Below are positions 1 through 11,957 of a DNA stretch of 64,000 nt, piece after piece; position 1 is the first letter of the stretch; every line of letters starts with the position of its first letter. The notes under the pieces are model-generated. The model was not told the DNA's origin, searched no databases, and saw only the letters and a list, made by a program, of their open reading frames with translations. The stretch is from Smallanthus sonchifolius (lineage: Eukaryota; Streptophyta; Magnoliopsida; Asterales; Asteraceae), in the NCBI GenBank assembly GCA_023525975.1, contig CM042042.1, forward strand, positions 47,999,880 through 48,063,879, given 5' to 3'. The position numbers and the translations under genes were made by a program.

Positions 1-567
1 TATTGGAACACGATTCATAGCCCATGGATTCGGTTGGATTAAGTGGCGATGACCAAGACCAGTTGCCGGCGATTCTTTCCTCCACCTTGCAATTCTTTCT
101 GCTCTCCTTCTTGTATAAGTTTGGGTATAAATCTTTGAGTATACCTTCTTCTCGATATTTATCGTGCCAGAACGAACTATTTAAAAGTGTTTATGATTTA
201 GAATACTTCATAATGCATGCATTTCTTTGGGGGTAAAGTGGTAAACCATTTAAGTATGAAGAACGTATAGAGAAAACTCTAATGGGTCTAGCTGTTTATA
301 GACGGACCTATATTATGGAAATGAGGATTGCCACCATTCATTAAAAAAAATTAGTGTTATATACGTGTTAAAATCTCGATCGCCTCCCATAAAATTTTGC
401 AATCGCCTCCCACGAAAAAAGTTTAGTGTTATATAAACGTTATATACCGCTAGTCAACCGATCCCAAAAATTTCCGACCTTATTGAAAAATTTTCTGGGT
501 CTGCCACTTAGCATGTCACATAAATATAGTAGTCTAAATACAATAGTTTGTATGCATATTTATTATA
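1..567. other. AT-rich intergenic sequence, no gene recognised
   Basis: A 70-codon open frame at 24-236 shows no recognisable domain and no splice context I could extend, so I do not call it. The rest is AT-rich. Confidence 0.5.
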
Positions 568-985
568 TTAGTAGCTTAGAACCCGTGTAATATACACGAG
601 ATGAAAATATCAATACATAAAATTCTTAAATCTTTATGTATATATATTACTTGTGTAAAATGTATCACATATACTAAATATAGAAAAAAATATGTAAAAA
701 TTAATATATAATCAGGTTTTGAAAAAAATTATTTATTATTTAATTTAATTTGACTTTCATTTACTATTTGATTAAAAATAAAAGTTACATAATTATATTT
801 CAAAGATTTTATAATGAGAGATGATATAAAATAAAAATGTTTTATTAGTATAGTTCGTATTTTTTTAAGTTTTTTTATTAAAAGATAGATGTGCATTTAA
901 TAAAAGAGAAAAGCGAGAAAAAAAAATAATTAATATAGAGACGACACTTGACATGAAAAAATATTTATTTATTATATACTATACA
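568..985 (-). mobile_element. Non-autonomous Helitron, copy A (degraded)
   Basis: Read on the minus strand, the element ends with an imperfect CACGGG/CCCGTG-type hairpin (about 583-600) followed by a short spacer and CTAA next to a T, as in Helitron 3' ends. The opposite end (near 966-985) matches the TATAGTATATAATAAATA end shared with the copies at 1668-2082 and 55646-56086, with a degraded TC start. The interior is AT-rich, aligns with those copies along its length and has no coding capacity. The exact 5' base is uncertain. Confidence 0.6.
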
Positions 986-1667
986 TATTATATATTTGTT
1001 ATACTCCATTGAAAACCACAATTATTATATTATTATATGTTTATAAATATGCACATGTTGGATACATCTATATATGATAGTACGAACAGCTTGCTACAAG
1101 ATTTCGAAGTGATTTATATATTAAATAGTTTAAAATTTGTGGTATATATTATGGACTATTCATTTCATTTATACCAAAACAAAATTCATATACTTTCCTT
1201 TTGTACATTTAATTTACGTGTAAGTGAACTCTTAACACGATACGAATCTTACAAAAATTTATGGATATCAGTTTAGTAAACAATATTTGCAAGTAGAATC
1301 CATAAACACATTTAGCTTGAGAAATCGTGTTCGCGTCAACCCGATGGGTTCGTGTGTTGACCATTTTAACCAATTTATTTGTATATATGTTTTGTTAAAA
1401 TTTGTATTATGTAATAAATTAAACTACTAAGCTATTTTTTTACGCTAAAATTTAAAGGTTCAAATACATATCAGTATATATATGTAAATTTATAATCTTA
1501 AAATGTTAATATGCAAAAAATAAATTTTTTTTTTTGATACACATGTTGTGTTCGGTTACATGTGTCTGATGCGATTTTTGGGTTCGGGGAAATTTTCATG
1601 TTTTTGTTGATTCAACCTATAAAACCCATGAACACGGTCGTTTAGCAAACCTAATTTATTCCTTATA
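986..1667. other. AT-rich spacer with repeat remnants
   Basis: No gene seen. Around 1318-1660 there are phrases such as CGTGTTCGCG and ACACGGTCGT that resemble decayed DNA-transposon ends, but no boundary or target duplication could be fixed. Confidence 0.4.
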
Positions 1668-2082
1668 CTAGTTTAGATCCCGTGTCTAAATACGGGGTGA
1701 AAAACATAAATATATAAAATTTTTAAATCTTTATATATATATATTTTATATGTGTAAAAATATATTACATATACTAAGTATAGAAACAAACTTAAAATAT
1801 GTAAAAATTAATATATAATTGGATTTCAAAAATATAATTTAACTTTCATTACTATTTGATTGAAATAAAAGTTACATAATTAAATTTTAAAGTTTTTTAT
1901 AATAAAGGAAAATTAAAAATAAATGTGTTTTATTAGTATAATTAGTATTTTATTTAAAAATATAGTATTATTAAAAGATGGAAATGCATTAAATAAGAAA
2001 GAGAGGCGGGAAAAAAATGATGAGAATGAATATGGAGGCAACACGTGTCACTAAAAAAACTTTATTTATTATATAGTATAGA
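1668..2082 (-). mobile_element. Non-autonomous Helitron, copy B
   Basis: On the minus strand it starts with TCTATACTATATAATAAATA (plus coordinates about 2063-2082) and ends with a CCCCGT/ACGGG-type hairpin (about 1679-1697), a short spacer and CTAG at 1668-1671, followed by T. That is the canonical 5'-TC...CTRR-T layout. It is 415 bp, AT-rich and non-coding, with no target-site duplication, as expected for a Helitron. It shares long stretches with the copies at 568-985 and 55646-56086. Confidence 0.75.
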
Positions 2083-2277
2083 TATATATTGACTATAGAC
2101 AAATAAAATAAAAGGGAAAATACGGAAATGTACATTTGACCAGAAAAGTTATTAAAAATGAATATCCAAATTTAGAATCCTAATTCATAGACATTAGCCG
2201 GCTAAGCTAGCATGCTCATATTTTCGTGCCAACATTCCTTTTTAAAGTGTACGAACCAACCGGATTGCGACACGTGG

Positions 2278-2363
2278 CCGGCTAAGCCTTAAAAAAAGCG
2301 GAGACTAAGCCGTCTAATAAGCTTGCTATAGCCGTCTGGCTGTTTTTTTTAAGGCTTAGCCGG
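2278..2363. repeat. Perfect 20-bp inverted repeat (foldback)
   Basis: CCGGCTAAGCCTTAAAAAAA at 2278-2297 is exactly complementary to 2344-2363, with 46 bp between the arms. The spacer and flanks contain more partial copies of the GGCTTAGCC motif. It could be a very small foldback or MITE, or the terminal arms of a decayed element. No clear target duplication is visible. Confidence 0.75.
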
Positions 2364-2525
2364 TAAACTAAAAAGACTTAGTCGAAAAAAGTAAATGTTT
2401 ACCCAGCAAAAACTATGGTCTTAAAATATAATATTTTAAGGTTTAGCTGGTAAAGTTAGAAGGTGTTACCAAAAATGGACACACTCGACACACATGTAAA
2501 ATCTCTTTTCGTTCACATATGTCCT

Positions 2526-2697
2526 CAGGGGCGGATCTATGAAGAGGCGAGGGGTACCTGATGGTACCCCTCAACTTTCGACACGTAGTGAGAATTTTCG
2601 ACGCGCAGCGGGAATTTTTTTTTTTTACCGTTTTATGTATCTAGATACCCCTGAACGAAATTTTAGATACCCGATTTTTTTTCTAGACCCGTCACTG
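2526..2697. mobile_element. hAT-type miniature element with perfect 8-bp TSD
   Basis: It starts CAGGGGCGGATCTATG and ends with GACCCGTCACTG, so the inverted ends are imperfect. It is flanked on both sides by TATGTCCT (2518-2525 and 2698-2705), the 8-bp duplication typical of hAT transposons. It is 172 bp and non-coding. Inside, GGGGTACC and GGTACCCC (2551-2570) form a small perfect hairpin. An open frame crossing the element is accidental. Confidence 0.8.
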
Positions 2698-2705
2698 TAT
2701 GTCCT

Positions 2706-3910
2706 GGCAAACTGGGCGGGTCTTAGATCCGGTCTAACTTGGAAAGTGGTTTGCATGAATGTAAAACATGAACCAACGTTGCATGGCACGTGGATTAACG
2801 TTGATGATAGTGTTTTTGGGGTTAATAAATGCATGTATACGATGATTAGCCCCATGCATTGTTTCGTAATTGGTCTCTGCCGCAATATGGGACCCACAAT
2901 ATCCAACTCACCAACCTTCCCTCATCATTAAATTACTTTACTTTCTGAAATGCTGTGTCTCGTTGACCGAAATCGCTCCATTCTTACTTATTTTACAAAA
3001 AGTTGCACAAATCTTGTTTAAAACTTGATGTTCGGATCCATTTGATTATTTTAAATTTTTTTAAATAATATGTTATCAGTTTGTGTAAATTTATTAGTAA
3101 TCATTGAAAAAATTAATGTTAAAAATATTTAAAAAAAGTTTTTTATTTTATTACGGATTTTTTACTCGAAAATATACAATGTTATTTTCCAAAACTATAC
3201 GACGTCCGACTACATGATACAAATATAACACGTTGAAAAAGTTTTATATATATCTATGTCACGTAACATAACTACTACCAACTTAAATCTGCCCTGGATC
3301 ATGACTCGTTTTAACTCACTTTTTTTTTTATTTTAGGGACATTTATTTTATCCCTTTTCATATGTAATCCAACCTAATCAAATTTATTTTTGAGAATAAC
3401 CAAAGTAAATGTTTGGGTTACTACAAAGATCTTCGAATGTGAATGTTGAGAGAAGCATCCTCGTATGGATGAGAGTTTTGAAGTGCTAAAAAACATGATC
3501 CTCAAAAGGAGAAACAACAACAAGAATTAATGAATACATGTTTTTTGCACTTAGTTCTCTCTCTAAAAAGAATTATATATATAAATGTCTATATATGTAT
3601 ATATAGAGAGAGAGATGATTTTGGGGGGCCAACATGATGTTAAAGAAATGTAGCAAATGAGTTTAAAGGAAAAGCAAGGTTTGATGAAGAAGACAAGAGA
3701 GAGATAGAAAAGTGGAATATGGGGTTTTATGGGAGAAACCCCTAACAAGAGTCTTGTGTACTTTGGGGAAAGTTAAAGATCTTGAACCAAGACAACTCCT
3801 ACTTCTTATTGTCTCCTCTAAGGGATCTTATTTTTTTTTTCTTTTTCCTTCTTTTTATATATGACTTGTAAAATCATGTCTACTATTACTATCTAACTTA
3901 AAAAGTAAGA
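2706..3910. other. Intergenic, no gene recognised
   Basis: AT-rich, with a TA/GA microsatellite near 3573-3615. The stretch 3430-3830 has moderate complexity and might be promoter or UTR sequence of a lost gene, but no exon could be read. Confidence 0.4.
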
Positions 3911-3938
3911 TCGGTGGCCAATGGGAATTGGCCACCGA
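3911..3938. repeat. Perfect 12-bp hairpin, TCGGTGGCCAAT stem
   Basis: TCGGTGGCCAAT (3911-3922), a 4-nt loop, then the exact complement (3927-3938). A related hairpin with a GTCGGTGGCA stem occurs at 55190-55211, so this is probably a conserved part of a dispersed repeat. Confidence 0.7.
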
Positions 3939-4308
3939 CTCACCTTTTTAACTATTTTATACTTCATTTTCCATCTATTAAAGTAATGGTAGTGCTGGTT
4001 CTATCCCTGCAAGGCCAAAAAATAATTTATTTTTTTCTTTTCTCATTTTTAACACTTTTCTTAACTGTTTTATATTTCTTATTCTAAATATTAAACAAAT
4101 ATTGGTGTTGTTCTAGTGTTCTATAGTACCTTTCAAATGGTTTAGATCTTTGGTTCTAAACTTGTAAACACCATTTTTTTTCTTTATGATTTTTTTTTAT
4201 TTCTGATCAACTTTTATATCTATATGGTTCGATCTCTGAAGCCTATATACCTCAAATTCGTACGTTATTTTTTTGTATTTGAGTACGTTAGTGTCAACGC
4301 CAAAAAAA

Positions 4309-4391
4309 AAACTTTTGTTTTTTTACATTTTTTTCCTTGGTTAAATGAGAAACTTTTGTTTTTTTTACATTTTTTTCCTTGGTTAAATGAG
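4309..4391. repeat. Two-copy tandem repeat of about 41 bp
   Basis: The unit beginning AAACTTTTG and ending GGTTAAATGAG is repeated head to tail (4309-4349 and 4350-4391), differing by about one T in a T-run. Non-coding. Confidence 0.85.
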
Positions 4392-4512
4392 TAGCCATAA
4401 CATTATATGTTTTTCTTATGTGTCTAACTACGTTCTTTTGTTACCGCCTCAAGCGTTTAATGTCCGTTTCCCATGACGTTGTGTGTGAATCGCGATACAT
4501 TACGTTTCGACG

Positions 4513-4544
4513 CCGCCGCAACGCACGGCGGGTCAAATTCCTAG
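4513..4544 (+). mobile_element. Probable Helitron 3' end, GC-rich hairpin type
   Basis: CCGCCG...CGGCGG can form a hairpin (4513-4531), followed after a short spacer by CTAG (4541-4544) and then T. This matches a Helitron 3' terminus of a different family from the CCCGTG-hairpin copies. I could not locate its 5' TC end, so the body is undefined and lies to the left. Confidence 0.5.
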
Positions 4545-5862
4545 TTTAACATATAAGCCATAAGATCATAAGTTGATATGAAACAAATTATAACACAAAA
4601 TGCTTTCGCAAATATAATCCTAGAATTTTCATTTCACTTCCCAAAACATTCATCATGTATAATGTCATCATTAATTTACAAAAGTTTCTTACGAGTTTAG
4701 CTAATACGTTTATAATATACACTTTTAAAAACGTTGATTACAAAAGAGGTTTGTCTAATACAACCCAAGACTTGTTCATCAGATGATTTCAGCTATGGGG
4801 TAACTTTCCTGGAAATTATACCTGTTAAAAACATATCAGCTTTGTTAAGTACACCTCTAAAATAACCTTAAACAAAAGCATGGCATCTCAAAAATTTGGT
4901 TCACTGGCGTGTTAAAAACATGATAATCTGAACTTATACGAACCCAAACCAAAGATTTAATTCCCAAAGAATACATGATCTGATTCTACAAGACTTGACA
5001 ACCACAACAAGAACCAAGAATCAAATGAGTCACGGCTAATTTAGAGTCAGAGAGCGTTTTGTGTGTGAGTTTTTTAGAGTGTTTGAAATAATGTGCAAGC
5101 CCCTCTTTGTTTTAATATCCATCAAAAACTTGGGCCTTTTATCCATATACCCATGACTTGGGCCTTTTATCAAAAACTTGGGCCTTTTAGAGTGTTTGAA
5201 AAATCGGGTTCTGAGCGGTCTCCCACCCCACACCTGCTCAGGGCCATGTACTCATGTATACTTTCTAGAACTCAAGGAATAATGTACTTACCTTTATTGG
5301 ATTGGAAAAAAATTCATACTTGATGTTACTTCTCTTCCCTGGTTTCACTTCCTAAGAGTCAACCTTATGGTTAATGTCCAAACACATTCTAATTATCCTA
5401 TAAACTTTTAATCATTTTTACACTTTTAATCTCCAAACACATTCTAATATTTCAAAACCAAAGAACACCTTATGGTTAATGTGCTACTCGACATAATTGC
5501 ATATCCTAAAAACATCAAGAACTTACGTAGTCAAATTCTTGATTTTTGGCTTGCATCCATTAATATTGAATTTCAACATATGTAATCATCATTTATGTTG
5601 TTTCCCTAGCTTTAATCCCTATACATCTCATGAATTCTCACAAATTTCATTTTAGGTTAAAATCAACTTATGTTTCATTTCGACTTCGACCCCGAGCAAG
5701 CCTCATGTCGAAGGTTCCACATGCGCATCATCAAGGAAGCAGCAGTGTGGTCAAACCGTGACACTTATATTGTATTCCCGCAGTTCTTAACATATTATTG
5801 GTTTTGAATAGAACGCTTCCCAACGAATTTGAAGAGTGAAAAATAGTGAAGGGACCATTATA
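4545..5862. other. Intergenic, possible decayed gene or repeat remnants
   Basis: No intact gene. The phrase ACTTGGGCCTTTTATC recurs about three times at 5128-5185, and TAGAGTGTTTGAAA occurs at about 5077 and 5190. The 4590-5030 stretch is of moderate complexity and could be an old UTR or gene remnant, but no exon is supported. Confidence 0.35.
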
Positions 5863-6510
5863 TCTATATCATATATTTAAAGCTCAATGAAATTAATAGT
5901 TTGTTCTTTATCTTTTAGTGAATTTTTTTTCTAGATTTAATTCTTTTGTTTTTTCTTTTATGTTTCTTGTTTTTTGACACTACCTTTCAGGGTTTATGGT
6001 GAAGTAACGTTCACTTTTAAGACGGGGGTACGATATAGGGTTTTATGGTAGAGTGACAACCGTTGTGACATGTTTTTGTTTGTAGAGTTGTGTTTTAGTT
6101 ACTTAACGCTATGCTTTCAGTTTTTTGAAGGCCAGAGTGGTGACGCTCGCTTTTACGACGTGGTATGTTTAGGGTCTTAATACGGAATGACAAATGGTGC
6201 AACGTGTTTTTATATACGGTGTATGTTTTAGGATTTTATGACGGAGTGACAGCCGTTGCCGTAGACGAACCAAACCGATAACGACCAAACTCTCTCGACT
6301 AGGAGCGAACATCATTGATGTCAGCATTGGTGTTATCGGAACCGATATCGGTATTCGCTTTGTCGTTATTCACTTTTATGGTTTGCGATGAGCTGAGCCA
6401 ATAATTACCAATGTCATGTTGCGTATCACAGGGAAGAAATCACTAAACTTCTGTCGTGTAGCGCGAACTTTTTTATAAATAAAACCCGTGGTGCGGGTGA
6501 ACCCAACTAG
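5863..6510 (+). mobile_element. Candidate Helitron immediately upstream of the Maf-like gene
   Basis: It begins TCTATATCATATATTTAAAG after an A and ends with a short ACCCG/CGGGT hairpin, a spacer and CTAG at 6507-6510, followed by T. The 5' end resembles the other Helitrons in this window. It is 648 bp and non-coding. The hairpin is short (5 bp), so confidence is moderate. The end lies 114 bp upstream of the Maf-like start codon. Confidence 0.5.
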
Positions 6511-6624
6511 TTATTAAACAATCTAAAAGACAAACAGGTTTTGCCGCCGGTTGGGTGAGGGCCACTCTTCACATTTTATCCTTCCTTCAGTTTCGATTGT
6601 GAGGGAGAGAAAGGATTGACGGCA

Positions 6625-9600
6625 ATGGCGAACCCTAGATTCCAGGTCTGGTTACTCTTTCTTTCTCTATTGAATCCTTATCCTTAAATTAACTGCCGAA
6701 TAATAATTTAATACCTATTAATTTATCATTTGTTGTGATGATTTTGTTGTTAAGATGAAACATTCGAAGATAATTTTGGGTTCTTCTTCGATGGCTCGTC
6801 GGAAGATCCTAGAGGAGATGGGGTATGATTTTACAGTTATGGTGAGTGAAATGAAGGATCTGTTTTCATGTATGTTTGAGTAATTGGGGATTTAGAAGAT
6901 TGATTGATTTTGGGTATGAGTTTTAGGTTGCAGATATTGATGAGAAGAGTATTAGGAGGGAGAAGCCAGAGGATCTGGTATTGGCTCTAGCAGAGGCAAA
7001 GGTACATTCTTTATGAATTTGTCAATAGGTACTCTGTTTTTGGTTATGCACTTTTGTATAGTTTTGAAATTATTGAACAAATTTGGACAACGAAAACCGA
7101 TTGTAAGTAGTTTGCACCAAGCATTATTGGATCGCTGGGTCGCTATTCGTATAGTTATGTAGGTTTTGTATTTTGTATTTGCCTTGGATAGCCTTTTCAA
7201 ATGTGTTAATCTCATTTTTAGATTAAGGTATATCGATGGTACGGAATCGTAATGGAATAATTTAGAAAGTTTAATATGAATGAGTATGATTTTCTGTGTG
7301 AAAAACGTATATTGAAATAGACCAAAGACATTCCTTATCAACCATTACAACGTTTAAGTTGAACAACACTACAGTTCATGAAAGAGTGTGTCATTTGACA
7401 GTTTGAACGGTTGCCAGTTATTCGGTTACGACCAGCAGTAACATTGTAAGCAAGAAATTCTTCAGCAAGAACACTTTCAGCTAACTGCAGGAACTTCAGT
7501 TACTGCTGATCACCCAAGTTGTTGATAGCCAAAGTTATCGTCGTCATCACTAGTTACTGCTACTCACGGCAGGGGCAGCCCTTGGGGGGGGGGGGGGGCA
7601 ACTTCCGGGGCCCGGTCTCCTAAGGAGCCCGTAGTTAAAAAAAATTATATATTATATATATTTTTATAAAATGCCCAACTTGTATTATCCATTTATCTTA
7701 TTAACCCATTTAAAAATTAAAAAAAGACTCACTACTTCTATTACCCATTTATCTTATTAACCCACTTATAAATTAAAAAAGGCCCACTAGATTTTCAAAC
7801 TTATTAAAAAATAACAAAATAAGTGGGCTGGAGCGGGTAGGGAACTCAGAAGACGAAGGAGGCAAGAACGGTAGTCGGCAGCGTAATTCATTATTCGTTA
7901 TGTATGATCGTTAATCGTTATTCGTTTGTTGTAGTTTTTTATTATGCCATTATGAGTTTATATTTGGGGCCCGCTTTTTTTAACATGTCCTGGGCCCAAA
8001 ACATTTTGAGGATTCTCGGGACCGCCCCTGACTCACGGTTGCTATTGCTCACAGTAATGTCGTTGCTCGTAGTTACTACCGACAACACACATGCTAATTA
8101 TCATAGTTGTTACTAATGGACTAGTTTCCACCGATGATCGGTTCCTGTTGATGAACCAAGGAGCCATACCAGATCATAAAAAATTCCCAAACGCTTTTCA
8201 ACATGGTAATCGAATCTTCACTCGCTGCAGGCAGGCACCACTCGCTAACCGTGCAGTGAGACCCCTGCCAGGGGCGAAGCCCTCTTGGAACCCTAATGGT
8301 CTAGGGGCTTCGCTCCCTTGAACCCCCATGGTTCCTAGGTGCCAGAAACCACAATAGTCTGGAACAAGCGTGTACTCCACACCTCCTAACTTGTATCGAT
8401 GTATATGATAATTCCACTTTGGTCATAAGTAATCCAATTATATTAAAATGACATTGATGACACTAAAATCACCAACAAGTTATGCACACCATTGATCTTT
8501 AGACTCACTTGTATTTATATTGGGACCAAAAAGGTCAAAGTAAGACTCTCTTTTGGATCACATGAATGTACTCATTTGGGTCTCTGGCTATTGTTAATGT
8601 ATTGTAAGTTGTAACTATAACCTGTGAAGTTGTAAGTTTGTGATCTGTATAGACTGTGAATTTTGAAGCTTAATGCTACAAAAATGACCATACCTTGGTA
8701 TATTTTTCATATTTATGGGCTAAATTTGTTTCAAACTAATCAGGCTGATGCCATCATTGCAAGGCTTGGAATTGAAGGTCATAAGGAGGAAAATGCACAC
8801 CCCACACTGCTAATAACAGCTGACACAGTATGTGTTATTCCGATCTCTTCTTTCATTATTATTGCATATAAAGTTAATGTATTGTTTATAAAATGCATAT
8901 GAAATATCACATAAAACTTAGGGATATTTGATTAGTGTCCCTCACCTACATCTGATTTAATTTGAGGTGGTGGTGTATGAAGGGATGATTCGAGAAAAAC
9001 CATCAAGCAAAGAAGAAGCACGACATTTTGTCAAAGGTTTGCTCAGTTTGCTTGTGACCAACTACTTTTACTCTTAAATGTCTATGTGATTCAAACTTAT
9101 AAAATTTTGAATTATTTTCTTATCTTTCGTAGGATATTCAGGAGGCTGTGCAATCGTTGTAGGATCTGTAGTCATAACTAACCTTACAACAGGGATCAGG
9201 AAACGAGGATGGGATAGATCAGAGGTATTCCTTTTTCTGCATTATCACCATCGTCATCTCTATTCTGCATTCGCGTCTAAGATTCTAAAACTGTACGCCT
9301 TGAATCCATGTAGAAGGGACATTTTTTGTTGAAGGTTGCAAGATGGCGGGTTGGGTGGGTCAAAACGGGTCATGTTTTAGTCCATGCTGAAATGGGTTGG
9401 GACAGGTCAACCTGCAAACATTTTTGTCTATCCTTCATTTTTTTTTCAATAATAAATAAATTTATTATGACTTCAAAATCAGTATTGTTATTGTAATAAA
9501 CTAAATCTTTGAATAAAATGGATTAGGAGGTTGTATGCATTAAGAATAGACTTTGGATGATTTCAACTAGTTAGACCCATTTGACCCGTTCTCTTTTTAT

Positions 9601-10445
9601 CTAACCTTTTTTTACCCGTTTGAGATAAGGTACAACCAAATCGATGTGTTAATAAGTAAACAGGTTGAAATTGCCACCTCTAAGCAATAAAAGATCTACA
9701 ATTTGTTCTTTACAACCAACTGTAAGTTGGTGGAGGGTTAGTTAAACTTACTATTTGGTGTTCATGCAAAGTCAACAAATTTTTGCTGTTTTCATAAAAA
9801 TGCAGACTCTTAAGTTCTTTAACCTATTAAGAATTGTTACTAAATTTGGTTGATTTTTCTTGTTGTGGTGCAGGTTTATTTTCATGATATACCAGACACA
9901 GTCATTGATAAACTGGTAATATAAAACACGAAACATACATTATACTAAATCCCTTGTTCCATGAAAATCACAACATTTAACCAGACGAATAACGAAAATA
10001 AATGTTTAACTGTCAACTAAATGTCCTAAATAGTTAACTACCCATATCAGTATTATCAGTTCTTTGTCTGATACGACCAATTATCAAGTAATTTCAAAAT
10101 AAAAACTTGCCCAAAAAAGAAATATAGCAATTTTCCGTGTGTGTTATTTTATTCGTCAACAGGAGCATATTTTTCTTGGTTTTGATTTGTTTGGTGTGGC
10201 AGATAGATGATGGGGTAACACTGAATGTTGCTGGAGGACTGATGCTCGAGCATCCACTAACGGCTCCCTTCGTTGACACTGTGGTTAGTATCTCCCTCTC
10301 AAACTCTTATCGACATACATGCATGCACACGTACATTATTTTTTACATCCAATTGTCTTGTTTGTAGATTGGAACTCCTGATGGAGTTATGGGACTTTCG
10401 AAATCTCTCACCCAGAAGTTACTTGAGGAGTCCCTTGAGTCTTAG
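6625..10445 (+). CDS. Maf-like nucleotide pyrophosphatase (9 exons, 208 aa)
   Basis: Exons: 6625-6645, 6755-6841, 6927-7001, 8744-8827, 8967-9036, 9133-9224, 9874-9915, 10203-10283, 10368-10445. All junctions are GT-AG and phases agree, giving 208 residues plus stop. Family signatures are clear: an N-terminal LGSSSMARRKIL phosphate-binding segment, ADIDEK, TADTVVVYEGMIREKPS with the conserved Asp, GYSGG, VAGGLMLEHP and a C-terminal GVMGLSK. Maf/HAM1-like enzymes hydrolyse nucleoside triphosphates to monophosphates and are regarded as house-cleaning enzymes for non-canonical or modified nucleotides; the preferred substrate cannot be read here. Length fits plant homologues (about 200 aa). The start is the first ATG of exon 1; a second ATG opens exon 2. 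The 1.7-kb third intron contains an hAT insertion, and a Helitron lies 114 bp upstream. Confidence 0.92.
7570..8030. mobile_element. Non-autonomous hAT element in intron 3 of the Maf-like gene
   Basis: It starts CAGGGGCAGCCC and ends with ACCGCCCCTG, an inverted match of CAGGGGCRGYCC. It is flanked by a perfect 8-bp duplication, ACTCACGG, at 7562-7569 and 8031-8038. It is 461 bp with no transposase. A run of 15 G lies just inside the left end. Related ends occur at 44525-47285. Confidence 0.88.
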
Positions 10446-11531
10446 CTGCCCAAATGCAAGACTTTTAAATTCTATGAATTTGAATAGCCATATGTATTTT
10501 AGCTCTTGGCATATTACCTTGAAATTTGAATACCATCTAATTTAAATTTTAATCCATTGTCATCTTGCAATGTACTTGAAAAAATTCATTGCATTTGTGG
10601 CATTAATCATATCTTGTACTACTTGAATAGTGGTTCATCTCCTTCACTCTGTGAAGTTATAAGCACTTACCCCTACACATAAAATCATTTGGAGATACAT
10701 AGTGTGAAACTAGTGCATGTATGTTTCATTGTTTTGGGTTATGTAAAGGAGATATAATGTATTTTATTAGGGAAGGTGATTTTGACTTGTGTGTTTATAA
10801 TTGAGTAGCACCTGAAGGACTCTCTTGGAGCGGTCTCTCTATCTCCAGGGGTAGAGGTAAGGTTTGCCTACGTCTCATCCTCCTGGATCCTACCAATAGC
10901 CTTGTTATGGGTGAGATTTTATTGGGTATAGTTGGTTGGTTTATAAATGAGTTGATTTTGGTTGTCTATTTACCTCTAACATATCAAATGAGTGAAGTCA
11001 AAAGATCTAACCGAAAATGAAATGAGTCGTACCTACCCTTTGGGTCGTGGTCATCCGACACTCATGAAAATAATTGTTTCCTTATATATACTATTTAATA
11101 TCGAACAACCCCCAATAAAATTTTGACACCGACCACCATGAAATTTTGATACTGGTCGCATAAAATTTTGACTCCGACCCCCAAATATAAAACTATTATA
11201 ATGCAGTTGGCTCGAGTTAAAATTTTATAAATAAAACATATTATAACCTAATTAACAAATATAAAACTTAAGTATTAATCTATTATAATGCAATTGGCCT
11301 GAGTTAGGCCATTAAATCTTATAAATGAATTATACTAAACATTTTAACTCAGTAACTATTTAAACTAAAGAAAGCTTAATACCAATTTAAACCCTTAAAC
11401 AAACCCAATGCCTATTTAAATTTTCAATCTACTTAAACAAATCCTCAATTTGTTTTAGCAGCACGTAACACTCAACCGGCTTGTGGCTCGCTCGTTTGAC
11501 TCGTATAAAATAAAGCACAAATTTTAATACA
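10446..11531. other. Maf-like gene 3' flank and intergenic sequence
   Basis: The first few hundred bases are the likely 3' UTR. Around 10800-10910 is a CCAGGGGTAGAGGTAAGG phrase that I associate with a dispersed plant repeat. No gene is seen up to the Helitron at 11532. Confidence 0.4.
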
Positions 11532-11822
11532 TCTATCCTATATAATAAACAAGTAAAAGTTAGTGTCACTTGTTACTCCCTCATCACTCATTAGTTTCCG
11601 GCTAAACCCATATTTTACATATTATCACGCGGATCCTTTTTCACCGACTTGAATATCCGATTCAGAACAGAGTGACCTGTTTCACAATGCCCCAAGGCTC
11701 TTTCACAAACCCTAATTCACGCCTACACCAATCTCTCTCCCGATCCTCTCCTTTGTTCGTCTCAAAACCATAACGGTGGAGCCACAATATCAAAAACCCC
11801 ATCGGTGGAGTCACCGTCGCTT

Positions 11823-11957
11823 GTGATATCTAACTCTCAAAACCCTATCTGGAATGACCATTTCGTCACGCCATAGACGGAGGCGTAGGAAATGGAGTTT
11901 CAGGTGAAGGCCGATGATGTCTTTGGATCAGATATGATTAGTGTTGTATTGCCTCTG
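11823..11957 (+). pseudogene. Captured phospholipase D C2-domain fragment (broken)
   Basis: The translated frame reads VISNSQNPIWNDHF, then after two in-frame stops MEFQVKADDVFGSDMIS. Plant PLD C2 domains have the pattern (V)xxNSxNPVWNEHF ... VEFxVKDNDVFGxxxIG in this order and spacing, so this is a PLD-type C2 fragment. The stops (TAG at about 11874 and 11886) and the absence of the HKD catalytic domains show it is a non-functional piece. It lies inside the Helitron at 11532-15070. Confidence 0.7.

Noticed and set aside
8213..8340. Facing GGGGCGAAGCCC / GGGGCTTCGCTCCC phrases in the Maf-like intron 3
   Set aside because: The pairing is imperfect and there is no boundary or duplication; too weak for an element call.
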